Below are positions 34,966-48,500 of a DNA stretch of 64,000 nucleotides, piece after piece. Source of the stretch: Mangifera indica (taxonomy: Eukaryota > Streptophyta > Magnoliopsida > Sapindales > Anacardiaceae); contig NC_058155.1 of the NCBI RefSeq assembly GCF_011075055.1, positions 9,395,537 through 9,459,536 on the forward strand. The letters are read 5' to 3'. A program made the position numbers and the translations under genes. Position 1 is the first letter of the stretch, and each line of letters starts with the position of its first letter. The notes under the pieces are model-generated. The model saw only the letters and a list, made by a program, of their open reading frames with translations. It was not told the origin of the DNA and searched no databases.

Positions 34966-37600
34966 ACCTTCTAAATCTTCCTTTGTTGCTGTAAATCAAT
35001 GGAATCTTGCAATAAGATGGTAATCTGATGTTGAAGAGATAAGTGCCTGTTGACTAGAAATGTTTATTCTGATAATATGTCTTGTAGAGCAGGTCGAACC
35101 AAAATATTCTTTTATTGGTGGATTAGGAATCAAGTGAATATATTATATAATTATTCGTCAATTCTCTAATATTTTGCATCGTTGAAATAAGTGTTACATG
35201 TGGTACGCGTTTTTTAAATGCTTAATCAATATGTATATTAATATATATTTCGTAGAAATTTCGTGCATCTGGGCTGCGTATTAATTTGACCATATGGAGG
35301 TTTTACTAGTCTAATATGAATATGGCAACGATATGGAAAATTACGAGGAATTAATACATTTATTATGTAAATATCCAGTTCACCTTCACCAAATCGGATT
35401 GTCCGCTTGCTAAAAGTAGATTCGTAAATGTGCAAGAAGTTTTAACCAAGACTGGCTTCATAAATTTCAATATCTCTAGCCCCAAATCCTTAATGCTGGT
35501 GATATTTTCTTTCACTAATTGATTTACTATATTCAAAGTCTAAAACAAAATAGGTTACGGTGATGACAGTAAAGATTTTGGTAATAAATCTTGGTAGTCA
35601 TTACAGTATTATTAAATAAATGTAAAGAAAGAGATTAACACAGAGTAATTTTTTTTTAAAGTAGTTCGATTTACTATTTAAAAGCCTGTATTCATGTTAT
35701 TGCAATAGTTTTCAGAGAAATATCCTCCACTCACCATAAAACTAGACCTTTTTTTTTTTTTTAATGAAAGTTATACTTTAAATGTGGAGAACAAATTTTA
35801 GAGGTTTGGATTCGATTATCTTCTTTAGAGAGGTTTAACGGGTATTTATGACCTATGAATTTGAGAGTTAATTTTTTTCATTTATTGAGGTAAATCATAA
35901 CACTAACACTAAAAACATTGAGCAGATGTTATCTTTAATAAGAGTACTACTTCATATGTTATGAGAAATTATCTATTAAATATCATTAAAAACCATTGAT
36001 TTGACAACTTAAATAACCTTATTGCATTCAAATGTTGAGTCACACTAAAGTGATAAGATTCTAATCATTAGGATATGCAAGCTCTAAGTTGTTTTTCTTG
36101 ACAAAGCTAGTTATGAGTTTAGAATATCTTTAGTGAACAAAGTCATTTTAAGAAGAGGTGAACTCTTTACACCATATATGGTATCCATGAGTGGCCACGC
36201 TAAACCATGGGCCAACAACTCCTAATCGTCTGTTTGACAATGCATTGGACGTTGAGAAAATAGTATCATTGGGGTGTGAAAAATGATATTGCACCTATTT
36301 ACTTGCTATTTCTCATGATTAAAAACTGTGGATCCTTTGTATATAGCAAATAAACTCAAGATTTTGTTGCTTGTTATAGTAGAAATAACTATTAGTCATT
36401 TTGAGAATTGGGGTTCTTTTGATGCGACTAAAGGGATTAGGCACCTTGAATTTGCCATTAGTGCGGTGTAGGTCTTCGGCTAACTTGTGTGTTTATGGTG
36501 ACACGTTGGTGATTAGGTGATTAACATCACTAATCACTAACAAATAGCACAAGTTTTACATTATTCTCATCGAAAATCATGATGAGAGTAGACTCATGCT
36601 TAACAGATAATACTTTGGAAAAAAGAAGTAAGTTGCTCGAGGTTGATGGACCTTACTCCAAAGAGGTACAGGAATGTTGCCAATGGACATTCTTACATTA
36701 GAAGTTGTCTACTCTTGGTGGGTTAAAGTCCAAGTTGAGGGAGGCACTCAAGTCATGAGTTTTGACCTCTTTAAGGTGTTTGCCTTTTATAGGTTATGTT
36801 TTCATATGTGTGGGAAAATAATTGCCTGAAATCCACCTTTGGGTTCCTTAGAAGAAGATTTCAGAAAAGATATATGTCTAAGGTTAACATGTTAAAAGAA
36901 TTCGCTTATCCTTTTATAGGAATTTCAGGAATAAAACATTAGATTGATGATAAGCTGATGCCTTTGAAAGAAGTGGACTCTCCGTCTAGTGCAAAACTAT
37001 TAATGAGATTTTTTTTAATCAATTGATATACGCAATTTAAAATCTTGTACAAAATAAACTATAATAATCATGGTGAGGATTTGATAATAAACCATAATAT
37101 TCACTACGATGTTACTAAATAAATATGAAGAAAAGTTCGACACAAAGTTTTTTTTTTTTTAATGTGGTTCAATCCTTTACTTGAGAACATATATTATAAA
37201 GAAGAACCTAAAGAGGATTTGACATATGAAAGAAACCTGTGATAAAATTGTTGGGTTTGAACCTCGTTACTTCGCTTAAGATGAAGTGAGACTAATCTTA
37301 AGTGTGGATGAGATGTCTAGTATCTATCTATATATATTAGTCCTAGATTTCCCTCTTTTAACCTTAGCAATCTTTTGTTTCTCTAGAATTCAAGAAAACG
37401 GTTTTTTGTATAATCGATTATATTTAAAAAATCAAGTTCAAATATTATAAAGTAAAAAGTTATTGATTTTTATTATGGTTAGTTAACATGGAAGAGAGGT
37501 ATTAACTTGTGAAACATATTCTTTGGTTAAAAAATGTCTATCCATTAGTCGAGATGCGAGTTGGTTCTTCTATTGATGATTTCTTTTCAAAAAGTTTCAC
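34966..37600. repeat. Spacer with a diverged repeat pair
   Basis: A phrase at about 35580–35700 (TTAAATAAATGTAAAGAAAG, then a CACA-AGT run and poly T, then TAGTTCGATTTACT) recurs at about 37110–37190 (TAAATAAATATGAAGAAAAG, poly T, GTGGTTCAATCCTTTACT). Such CACAAAG–poly(T)–TGGTTC sequences often occur in or near plant retroelement remains. No open transposon frames are present. 36.1–37.0 kb is less AT-rich but encodes nothing I recognise. Confidence 0.4.
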
Positions 37601-39639
37601 AATTAAAAAATTAAGACACCACATTTCCTACAATTAACTAAAATATATAATTTTATAATAGTATTATATGCACAAACGATAAATATAAATTTATATACAA
37701 ACGACAATATGTCATTATTTACACATAATTTGATTGATAATTCTAATGCAATATTACTGTCTATTGCTGATAATACATATTTCAATTATTAACTTTTCAC
37801 CAATGATATTCTTGCGGCATGCCCTTCTTTTTTTATCTTGCAAAACACAAACATCACTAGTGATGTTGGATTAACCAGCAGTGGCTCTGCTTATGAAGCA
37901 GCTAAGTGGGTAGTTAACCACGCAAATCTCATAAATCAAAAGATTTTTCTTTGCATTAATTTATGTTCTTTGACTTCGCTTTTCTTGGATGGAATATTTT
38001 TATTAGAACGCGGTCTTTTTTTGTTGTTGTTGATCCATAGAACGTGGTCTTGTTTTGTAGGCTGGACGTTATGGCCTTTGAAGTAGTCATGTCTTGACCA
38101 AGCGATTAGTACCGGACAATGAATAGCAAATTAAAATTTCTATCTGATCTGAGCAAGCAGTACACGCTCTTTTAACTCGGAAAATCGGATTTCTTAATTA
38201 AGAGTTTAAAAAATAAGAAAAGAAAAAGAGATAGTAGATTTAGTGGGCAAGCTCAGGCTATTAAATATTCAAAAGGATTTGATTGAAAATAGGGGCATTA
38301 ATTAACTTGTCCGCTTGAAGCTGCTAGACTTTCGAAATTTCTAAAGTTGCCGGCTGGTGTGTCCGCCAGGTCAGAAGCAACTCACAATGAGCTTGCTTGT
38401 AATTTGGGAATAATGGCAATTTCTTCGAAAATGTTTCATGTACGCGCGTCTTTTGACCAGTCAGTGGCTGACTTTAGGGTGTTGGCTTATCCAATTAATT
38501 TTCTCAAATGGGCTCATGGGCTTATGTCTGTTTCATTGGATTCTTCATTGGATCAGACCGTATGTCTTGGTTTGGCTGATTTCTGCCCAGTTGAATCAGG
38601 AGACTGTCCGGTTGATCAAACAGAAGATGCTAAGAAATATCACTCAGCTATTGTTTTGAAGCAAGACGGTGCGTATTCAAGCACATCCAGACTGACGGGT
38701 AGTTCTTCAATTGCGCAATGCCTGCACAAAAGCCCTGTGTCTATGAAAAGATCTGTCTCTTTTAGCAGAAGGTTTTTATCGTCTAGATGAAAAAGAAGCA
38801 CGAGAAACAATTTAGCATGCAATCTATTAGACACTTGTTAATTAGATCTGATATATTACCTAAAATTTTCCCTGGTATAAGAATGCTTTATTCTTTATTC
38901 GTTATTTTATTTTCCAGGTTTGATATTCAGCTTCTCCACACCATGATCTGCAAAATCTGAATGGTTAAGACTCGTGTGGAAGGAGCCAGGAGGAAAGTCA
39001 GTTTCATCAATGACCGGGCTGACGTCCAATTTTTTGTCGCTAACATTTGCATTAGCCTGATCTACATGGGATTGTTGTCCCGACTAAAACAGATAAGCGC
39101 TATGTTGTCAATCATAGTACAATTATTGAAATGTCCCACTCATTACAAAATATGGACAGATTTCGAATACCCCTCACTATTTTACTCACAGCCCAGGGGA
39201 CATAAATTCCGGTGACAACGGGCTGAATTTTAGACTTTGGAAAATACCATATTTGCAAAAATATGTCAAATCATCTGAATGTTTCCTTTATCAAGTACGG
39301 ATTTAAACCTTACTTTTTTACATTAAACTATTTTTTTTTTATTGCAAATCAACCTTAATAGTCACAGAGAAAATAAGAAATAATGTTTGAAGTTGGAGCA
39401 TTTTTCTTTCACGTGATTTCAGTGCACAATAAATGTAATACATTTTGTTGGTCACGAGTCTGCCTGCTTCTAGCTATCAGATCTAGAATTGTACGCCCAA
39501 GACATAGCATTTTAACCAAAAAACCCCATGTACATCCAATGGAAAGAGATATGGTCAAATTCAAAGATAACACAAGAGACACCGATCACTTAATTAATTA
39601 TTGGAGAATTTTAATTATAAGTAAGGTTAGGTGTAACTA
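37601..39639. other. Spacer with uninterpreted open frames
   Basis: A 147-codon plus-strand frame at 38347–38790 starts MPAGVSARSEATHNELACNL and shows no recognised motif, partner exon or promoter. A shorter frame at 37838–37950 contains TSSGSAYEAAKWVVNHANLI, which could be an exon relic. I give both low weight. No repeats with clear ends were seen. Confidence 0.35.
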
Positions 39640-39800
39640 TTTTAAATATAAATATATATATATATATATTTGGTATATATCATTATATGATTAAATAATT
39701 TTAAATTAAAAATTAAATAATATATAATTATATGATAATATATATAAGTGTGCATCTATTTATACATTTAAAGTAGGTATACATAGTATTATTTTAAAAT
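39640..39800. mobile_element. Foldback MITE, single copy
   Basis: Contains the family core TTTTAAATTAAAAATTAAAT, flanking inverted AT repeats and the right-end phrase GTAGGTATACATAGTATT found in the 50.2–51.0 kb cluster. The left half is partly replaced by a TA microsatellite at about 39652–39670. Confidence 0.55.
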
Positions 39801-39832
39801 TATTAGATTCTAAACGAGATTGAATTTCACAT

Positions 39833-40755
39833 AAGGCTGAAAATAAATCAAACCAAACCTAAACATGATCCAACTTGTTTTGGATTGAGCTCAGCTCAAG
39901 TTTGATTCAAACTTGTTAAGCTCACTTAATCAAATGTTTATGTTTGATAATTTTACTATTAGTGATCAGTTGCCCTCATTTGGGCTTGCATTTCAAACTT
40001 GGTTCAAAATATACAAAGAGTGAACAGCAAATTCATAAAAATATAGATTGAAGAAACCCATATGGACAATCAAATATCAGATAAAAATACAGATTAAAGA
40101 AACATAGGGCAATAGTTGTAGATTGAAGAAACCGCCATGGAAGTAAAAATACAGTGGCATGCTTTGGGTTGAACATCCATACATAACTCTCAAGCACAAG
40201 TATGAACTAAACCCACCAGGAATTTGCTTCTAGTTGAAGATGAAGATGATGATATTATTGATAGTGAGAATTGTTGAACATACGTGGAAGGAACACCAAA
40301 GAAACGTAGAGGAGTTGTGTTGGCAATGTTCACAAAATGGAGAGGGATTAAAGCTTGTCGTTTCATCGATGAGCCTATCATCTTATTGTCGGTCAGCTTG
40401 TTGTCTCGTCGTTATTGGTCATTGATCGTCTAATTTTTATAATGAACGTCTAAATGTGTGACACAACAGAAAGCAAAAGGAAAATGAAAGTGAGCCGTTT
40501 GCTATCATGAGAATGTGTTTAGCAAAGGAAGAAAAATAAAATATCTTTAGGTAGAACTAAAAACAACGTCGTTTGTTAAGGGTTTAAGTAAATTATGCTT
40601 GATTTACAAGTCGAGCACAACTCTAGTTCGAGTTTATTTTTTGTTTTACTTTCTAACTCATACTTGGGTTCTATTTATTGTCTTAGGCTTGCTTAAACTA
40701 AATTTGTTTCGAGTTCAAATAACCTTGCTCTGAATTCAAGCCTAAATTTTCATCT
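39833..40755. repeat. Possible old hAT-like insertion
   Basis: The left end AGGCTGAAAATAAATCAAAC and the right region ending AAATTTTCATCTATAG share a short inverted terminus. Both sides contain variants of GAGCTCAGCTCAAGTTTGA / GTTTCGAGTTCAAATAACC, resembling degenerate versions of the hAT MITE at 51994–52294. The identification is tentative and the boundaries are rough. Confidence 0.3.
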
Positions 40756-42035
40756 ATAGTAGCTGTTTTTACTATTTCTGCTTTAAATGGGGTTACAGTA
40801 TGAGAAGAAATATCTCTGTATTCTTGAAGAAATTATGTGGTATGATGTTCTCTTTTCATCAATAAAATATTTGATCAATTAAATTCAAGATTCTTCTAGC
40901 TTCTTTAATCATTCAGGAAACTTCACATGCATTTCCACTCCAGGTTGGATAGAGTAGTTTTTTTTTTTGTTTGTGAGGAATTGAACCCAACTATTAGCCG
41001 AAATAATAATTTGAATAAACAGCAATCATCATTATATCATATGTAACACACTTCTAATTCTGTTCATGCTCATGCATGCCTGTGCAGCTATAGGTCATCT
41101 TTCTCCTTCATAGATGCCTTTTATAGCTTCTCCTTTTCCCCTAAAGTGTAAACAAGGACCTCATGGTTCATCAATTAAACCCCACTTTCCACTCAAATTA
41201 TTTCAACTCTATGAATGCAGCTGGATAGAGTTATCTCCAGAAAGAAGGTCTATCTAGCTAATCAGTCATTATCAGTTTCGCTTTTGTCATTTATCTCTGG
41301 ATTTTCTTTTGTTAATTCTCTGTTTTTCATAAACCAATTTCTGCCATCAATCATTTGTATAATCAAACAAAATCCATAATCACCTTCACCTAGATTCATT
41401 CAACAAAAGGCGAAGATCCATTGAATTATGTCGGATTTGCATGTGGCACCCACTAATAATTGAAGGTTTTGAATTAAAGCCAGCTTTACAGAAATATTGC
41501 TGGGAAAGAAACTTTTATTCTCTTTGCATCTTCCAGGAAAGAGATGAGATTGAGAATGCCACTGCGGATATATTAAAGTCGATTCTCACCCTAGTAAGCC
41601 TCATTTATGTGAACCCTGATGGAGATTCAATATGAAGGTGTATATTGTCGAGATAATTATTCGAGAGATCACTAGAGAAGTCATGTTGGTGACTCGGATA
41701 ATTTTGTCTTGTTAGATACAAGGCTCATGCAAGTGGAAGTAGGTGGAGTCTAATGCGTGGCCGCAGCAGATCATAAATGGCTTAAAGCTTACGGCAAAAG
41801 ATTTAAGTAGACCAAAGGCCAGTGGGCAGTAAGGACAAATGCTGCAAACTCTATACACAGGATTCTCAAAGGACCGGCCGATAAAGACACATAACTAGAG
41901 CGAAAGCAAGCAACAATACCACTACTGCTTTAACTCTTTAATCATCAGAGAAACAGATATGAGATAACCCCAATCACAGAATTAAAAAATAAAAAAGAAA
42001 TTAAGGTTATATTCTCATTTTCTTTTAGCTATGAT
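40756..42035. other. Spacer downstream of the bHLH gene
   Basis: No supported gene. The 64-codon frame at 41441 (MWHPLIIEGFELKPALQKYC) has no recognisable motif or exon partner. Composition is mixed, and part may belong to the 3' UTR of the minus-strand bHLH gene. Confidence 0.4.
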
Positions 42036-43349
42036 CTAAATAAAAGCTGCCGCTTCCTCCTCAATTTTCAGTAGAATTTGGTTCACTGCGCCTGCAATTT
42101 CATCCACCGTGCTCAGTTGGCAGCCTTCTTCAACCTGCAGTCCCAATTTACACGGAGCAAATCATGGGTATTAGCTGAAATTGAAGATTATTATAAGTAA
42201 CTTCCAAAAAATATTTATATGGGTGATCACTTACCTTAAGACTAAATGAATAGAGGACCATTCCATCAACAGTAGTTGTGACATTGAGATGGAGAATACT
42301 GAGCCGAAGACTTTGAAAGCTGGCTACCATCTTGAGGAGCTGCCTGGGTTGTCTCTTCGTAAGTATCTTAACATTGGCATGGATCTCCACCATTGTCACT
42401 TCTATTTCTGGAATGTTATCTGTTATATTCGAATCAGTTGTCATGCCAAATGAATTGCTGCGCTGAGTTGCACGCGATGAATATTGTGGTAAAGTGAAAA
42501 AGTCTGCAAACGGGGAAGGGGCGCCATTATCGTCTTGTTGTTTGGCAGACCTCTTCTGGGACTCCATCGACTGCAAAAGCTTTTCTAACTCTTTAACAAA
42601 GTTAATGGAGCCGCCGATTATCGATGCTTGGTCGCCCTAATCATGATAACATGCATATTAAGGGGAAAAAAGTGAAATTTGACAAAAATAATCTCAAATT
42701 AATTACAAAACTACTTGTCCACCAGCTTGAGGGTTGAGATCATTCAAGATTTGAAACTTTGAGTGGTTAAAATTTTAAAACTTTGACGAACTTATAGCTC
42801 AAATGTTATGATTAAAAAGAAAAAATGGTATTTTTTCTATAGTGCGGCGGAGAGAGAGATATAACTTGCCCTTTGAACATAGGAAGGCGGCATAAGAGAC
42901 CGAAGTACGGCGAGGTACTCGTTCATCTGTTTACGGCGGTTGCGTTCAACAGCAATGTGAGTCATCCTTTGATTCTCAATTTCTTCCTTGTTTTTGATAC
43001 TCTTAGTGCGTCTACGCTTCCTTCTACCTCCCATTGTTGTTGCTTGTGGTTCCATTGGATCGGATAATCTTCTAGATAGAGATTTCTCGGTGGTGCGGGC
43101 CTCAGGAGAAGAAGAATTAGGACCCCACTCCATTGTCTGTTGCATCATTGAAGGCGATGACGAGGAGTCCCAATTTGCTCCAACAGCTTGCTCGCTGTTG
43201 TCATTATGATCAAAAACTCCATGAAGCGGTTTTTGTTCTTCGTGAAAACAGAAGTCATCGTAGCCCCACGCTGCAGCTTCCAGAGAGTACAAGTCTTTGC
43301 AAGCATAAGAAAATGGGTCCTGTGGGTAAACAACTGCCTCTAATGCCAT
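42036..43349 (-). CDS. bHLH transcription factor, bHLH96/94-like (subfamily Ia)
   Basis: Three minus-strand exons, 43349–42870, 42636–42235 and 42134–42036, give 326 residues. The N-terminus [20 protein letters not shown] is the bHLH96 signature. The basic region and first helix run [20 protein letters not shown], with His131, Glu135 and Arg139 in the H–E–R positions used for E-box/G-box contact, followed by the loop and helix 2 ([20 protein letters not shown]). An ACT-like C-terminal domain covers about 210–320 ([40 protein letters not shown]). The first intron has a GC donor (AG|GCAAGT at 42869) and an AG acceptor; the second is GT–AG. Phases close only with this splice. A nuclear DNA-binding dimer is expected; the specific targets cannot be read from the sequence. 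Confidence 0.95.
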
Positions 43350-43721
43350 CTCTTTATCAATTTTTATTACTTCTTTTTTTTTTTGGGGTTGTCACTCTCT
43401 CTTTCAGGGAGAGACTTTGTACTTGAAAGGCAGACAAATGCAAGAGAAGAAGGTTTAAAAAGCTGAGAACTGTTTTGCTTCAAAGAAACCTAGAACTAAA
43501 TGAAATGAAGTTGCAAAAGCCCCGGACAACCACTATAATCCCAAAAGACCAAACAAACTAGCCTTTTTATGAAGGTCATGAAGAAAGTATAGCGACTTTA
43601 AAGATGTTTAATCTAAAAAACAAAATCTACAGCGTGTTGCACGTGAGATTGCGTTGTAGACCAGAAAGTAGACCACACAGAAAGAGATTCTCTTGGCAAT
43701 AGAAAAGAGTACTAACAATAC
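43350..43721. promoter_or_regulatory. Upstream region of the bHLH gene
   Basis: About 370 bases between the ATG and an upstream MITE. The leader near 43370–43400 has a poly(A/T) run. No clear TATA box is assigned. The MITE at 43722 sets the far limit of this likely proximal promoter. Confidence 0.4.
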
Positions 43722-44404
43722 GGCCTCAAAATTATTTCCCACTTGACTTTGGTAAAACATTTGATGTTAGCAAAATCAGTTTGTTAACAAGTCATCAATT
43801 TCATTGTAAATTACGATCATCTTCTTATTTTATTATTAAAATTATAGAAATATTATGTTTCTCTTCCTTTTTCTTTCCCCTCTCCATCAATTGTCACATT
43901 CTCATCCTATAATCTTTCAACCATGATTATGAGCAATTGACCTGGTGGTTGCATGACCACTTCTGGTTGTGATTGTGAGTTTAGTAGTGACTTGTAATTT
44001 CCATTGTGAGATTGGTGGCAACGTCTTCGTTTTTAGTCACTAAGATTCAAAACAATGATAAGATTTAGGAGAGGATAGTAAAGATAGATGATTGGTGGCA
44101 CAATCTTAAAGGCAACGACCAGTGGATGATTGGGACTACGGGTTGGTGCAATCACAATTACTATGTTATTTTCATTTTAATTAAAAAAAATAGGTGGGTA
44201 TTTGGTATTAATATTAAAATTTCATCACAATTTTATAATTGGATTAAAAAAACGAACCAGTAATTAATTAAAAAACAGTTTTTATTAATGAAAATAGATC
44301 ATAAATAAGCATATGAATTTCCACAAATTTTCATATTAAAATTTCAAATTTAAAGATTAGAATGTAATTTCATTAAAGTTTGGACGGGAAACAAACATTT
44401 GGCC
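43722..44404. mobile_element. MULE-type MITE upstream of the bHLH gene
   Basis: Left end GGCCTCAAAATTATTTCCCA; right end reverse-complemented GGCCAAATGTTTGTTTCCCG. Flanks TAACAATAC (43713–43721) and TGGAAATAC (44405–44413) agree at 6 of 9 positions. The interior contains a diverged core with no frame. Confidence 0.65.
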
Positions 44405-45076
44405 TGGAAATACTGTTTAATAATTGTCCTTCCGAACAAAAATTTCCAAAAGAATAAAATAAAATAAACAATAGCAATTAACAAGAAAAGAAACAGGTGG
44501 GTCGACAAGTATATCACGTAAAGCATATCCCATTACGTGAAGTAATCACCATTTTGAAAGGGAGAGGCAGTCGTCTCCTCTGTAAATTCTCATTAAATGC
44601 GTAATGATTTAGGCCAAGATTGTCTTGCGCCTTCGGCTCGAGAAAAAATGAGTTGCCTAATGAGATGACTCATTTCGTGATAATGTGGTCGGACACCTGG
44701 ACACTAAAATGAGAAAGAAGACGAAAAGCTGATAGGAAGTAGAGATTCTGACGCAGATCTACAAGAAAGAAAATTAGAAAGAGAAACAGGCTATGGTCAG
44801 CTTATTTCAGGTGTCTGTACAGTACAGATTCAGAGGAATTCATGTGACTTCACAAAGGGCCACTCTGTAATCATCAACGACGAAGTGAGACTACATATCT
44901 GCTTAACTTTCCTTCCCAAGACTACTGTTGTTTCTGATTTTTATTCACTTTTACCGATACAATTCCGTTGTTTTCTGATTTTTATTCACTTTTACCGATA
45001 CAATTCTTATTTTATTGCATCCAACTTTCTAGTAGCAATAATGGTCATAGTGGGCTCTATAAAATAGTTTGAAAAT
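44405..45076. repeat. Spacer with a 40-bp tandem duplication
   Basis: A 40-base unit (GTTGTTTCTGATTTTTATTC and onward to GATACAATTC) is repeated at 44927–44966 and 44967–45006, differing only by about one base. This is a recent tandem event. No gene seen. Confidence 0.7.
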
Positions 45077-45510
45077 GGCGAAAAGACTTATTCCCACCCA
45101 AAGTAATAGCAAAATTCCAAACAAATATCCATTGATTTTTTAAAACCTAAACATTCACGTAATTTCTGATATAATTTTTTATTATAATTAAAAATAAATA
45201 TATTATTTTATTAATAATATTAAAAAAATTATAATTTTATCAATTTTCTTTCAAATTTTAAAAACTAACAATTTTATTCTATTTTCAAAATTTTTTTAAT
45301 TTTGAAAAATAGTTTTTTCACTCCCAAATCTCTAGATTTTTTTTCTCTTTTTTTGGATACCATCCATCAACGACAGTAGATATCTTTTCCTTAACTAAAA
45401 TGAAACATCGAAGAAGAGATGAAGAGACAACTCCGTCTCTTTATCAACTTCCAGGTACACTTCTTCCTAGGCAAATACGTTTCTTTGTTGATGGAGACGT
45501 ATGAATTCAA
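45077..45510. mobile_element. MULE-type MITE, left arm only
   Basis: Begins GGCGAAAAGACTTATTCCCA, followed by the typical inner arm (AATATTAAAAAAATTATAAT). No right end follows; the element breaks off near 45510. Confidence 0.6.
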
Positions 45511-48500
45511 ATTCTTTTAGTGATATACTAATATAAGATTTTTAATTTACTTGATTCAATAATTATGATACCGATTATTAAATCCAAAGTTTAATCTGTC
45601 TTGGTTATGAGTTATTTACTAGGTAAAAAACAATAAATATTTTAAAGTGTATTAAATTAATACGATATAATAAATGTATCATATAACACGATACATATCT
45701 CACGATATGTTACGTATTACTAAAACAAACTAATATACTTTTTAAAAAAATAATAATGATATAGTAGATATATGTAAGAGAAATTTTTAAAATTTTAGAA
45801 TTATTTGTAATATTTTTAAAAATAATGATGAGTCATTTATAAATTTTTGTTATTCAATTTTTTATAATTATATCTTATAATATGATATAATACACGATAT
45901 ACTATATGAATTAGGTTTTTAATATATGATATAATATATAATTCGATTATTACGATAACATTTAGTAACCTCACATCAATAGGAGACATTCTTTATAGAG
46001 TTTTATTATCCTTCTTTTTGGGGTTGCTTCCAGTTGCATGGAATATTTTTTGCACCGTTTGATTATTTTATATTTTGGAATTTAGAATAACTCTTTCTAT
46101 GTTTTGGTTAGACTAACTGCCAAATGTAAAAAGTTCAAAAAGAAGTAAAAATAATCCCATGGCCGATTGGCATTCCTTTCAATGTATCAAGGAAAATTTT
46201 AGTTTATGAGATTCCTCGATTGACAACTGACTTAAAATAAAGGCAATTTGGCAAAATCAACTTACTATTTTGAGTATGAAGCTCAAGACAGTCACCGCTT
46301 CACACATATTTTATACTATGATAACGGGGAAGAACATTTTTTATTCTCAACAGTGTATCAAGTTAAGCATAGAGATTTGACAGAAATTAAACATACCTAA
46401 TGCATTTGTTAAGTGCTTAATTAATAGGGTTCTCTTAGACCTAATTACAGGATTTGGCAATTAATGTAGGTAGAAATTTTATAGGTGCGCCATAATTCAA
46501 CCCTAATCTTGTCTTCTGAAGGAGTTTACTTCATCAAGTTGTGCCCAAATATCCTTGGATTACAACTCATAATCTAAGAAAATAACAAAACTAGTTGTAT
46601 CTTTTTTCTAATTACGACAAGAAGTTTTGTCTGAGTCGAATTGGGTGATTAAACCCTCAATTACTAACATAATTCAAGAGTTATCTTGATAAGGTCTTAC
46701 AAGTATAGAATCTAAGTCTTATTTCTCAGAGATTTTATATTTTTTCCATTGAAGCTATCCACTGAGACAATTAATCTGTGATTAACTTATACTTAACTAT
46801 CATTCTGTTTGGTAATGGTAGCATGTGCTTGAAGCGCAAACTACGCCACAAATTCTAACCTGCGTGCGCAAGTGGCCTTTTGTGTTTTAATTATTGTTAT
46901 CAATTGAATTATTAAGTTATAAACAAAAGCTGAGTTTTGTTGACTTATTCAAGGAACCGGGGTTACGGGGACCTCAATTTCTGGGAACTTGCTGACTGTC
47001 TCTTCTTGTTGCTTTCAGAATTTCAGATTCTCCCAAAAGAGTCTAGCTTCTCTACGGTCAGAATTTCGTACAACCTATCCACTAGGCTTTTTCAAAAAGG
47101 CCGAAAATGTAAGGCTCCTGGATTAGCTCAGATCCCAGGCGGGCTAACTTCTTGCAGAGCCCACTTCATGTATTTGTGAGACATCACAAAGGAGGTGTGA
47201 CTCTTGATGAAACGTTAACCTGTCTTATCTGATTTGGTCCGGTGTTGTAATCTCGGATTGTTAAACTCAAAAGTTTATTTGTTTAACATAATTAATCATT
47301 TCTTAAAGGATAATTGGATTTAGATAAAACGTCTCATTAAATTATATATTTATATATTCAATGAACTCCCTTGTGAAGGAGTTTCGAGATTGTTAATTTA
47401 AAACTTTTTTATATTGTAAATTAGGGTTTCAGTCTAAACAAATAGAATGATTATAATCAGTATAAAATAATAAATTTTATATTATTATTTTGTCGATGTA
47501 TGGGCATATTTAATTTATTTAAACCATTAAATGGATTTTGTCATCTCGTGGTATGTGCTGACAAAATACTCAACTAGCTAGACAGCCTTCCACTTCTTTC
47601 AAATTGATTAGGTTCAGCAAAATTTTGGTAACATGAACATACAAAAACATATATGGTTATTTGTTGGGTCGGGGACAAAAATTCTGTCTTACCTACAAAC
47701 AATTACAAAACTCCAGTTATAAAGCCACAATCAATGAAATATTTTTGTTTTATAGGCCAAAGGAAATATTTGAGCAGTGGCGTGTTGTCTTGTCTATAAA
47801 AAACAATAAACATGTTGGGCATCAGCAGCCGTGGACGTGTGATAACTCCAACGTCCAACCACAAAGGTCTTGTCAGTGACGTTCAGGCGCACGCAGGCCA
47901 TTGCAGCGCAGCGAAACCGCGGCTAACCAAAACCATGGGCCTCGCAATAATTCGCTGTAAGGTTTTGGGTTTAATTGTCCAGATCGTTTCCATTAAACAA
48001 AAAATTTAATTTTAAAATATCATCAATACCAACGTGGACATTTATTTTAATGTTTGAAGTCGCTTTTCCAAGAGGCTCAAACTATCCTAAGGTTAGTTTT
48101 ATTTGTTCTTAACCTTTGAGAATTTCTTGTCTCTTGTCATGAATTTTATTGGATTCGAGTTCATCTATAATAGATCGATCCAATACAATTTATTTTAATT
48201 AACTATCATGGTGTGAGAGTTATTAATAGTTAGAGTTTTATTTAAAGTTTAAACTACCTCTTTTAAAGAGAATAAGTGTTTTTTTACAGGAGAGATTTTT
48301 TTTCTTTATCTTCTCAGAAAACACACAGAACCAAAGAAATACACAAATATATCTTGTATCCCAAAATAGACATACAGTAAATGAGACAAATTGATCATGA
48401 AAATCGACTAATGTCAATACCTCGCACCATATTCAAATAGGGTTCGTTAAAACACAAATCCAGGTATGCAAATTTTTGTTTATTGTAATTCACAAACTTC

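Noticed and set aside
38347..38790. 147-codon plus-strand frame (MPAGVSARSEATHNEL…)
   Set aside because: No recognised motif, no partner exons, no promoter and a low-likelihood neighbourhood. It is kept only as an uninterpreted frame.
46937..47180. 80-codon plus-strand frame with a moderately mixed composition
   Set aside because: No homology recognised, no exon partners, and an AT-rich neighbourhood without promoter features.
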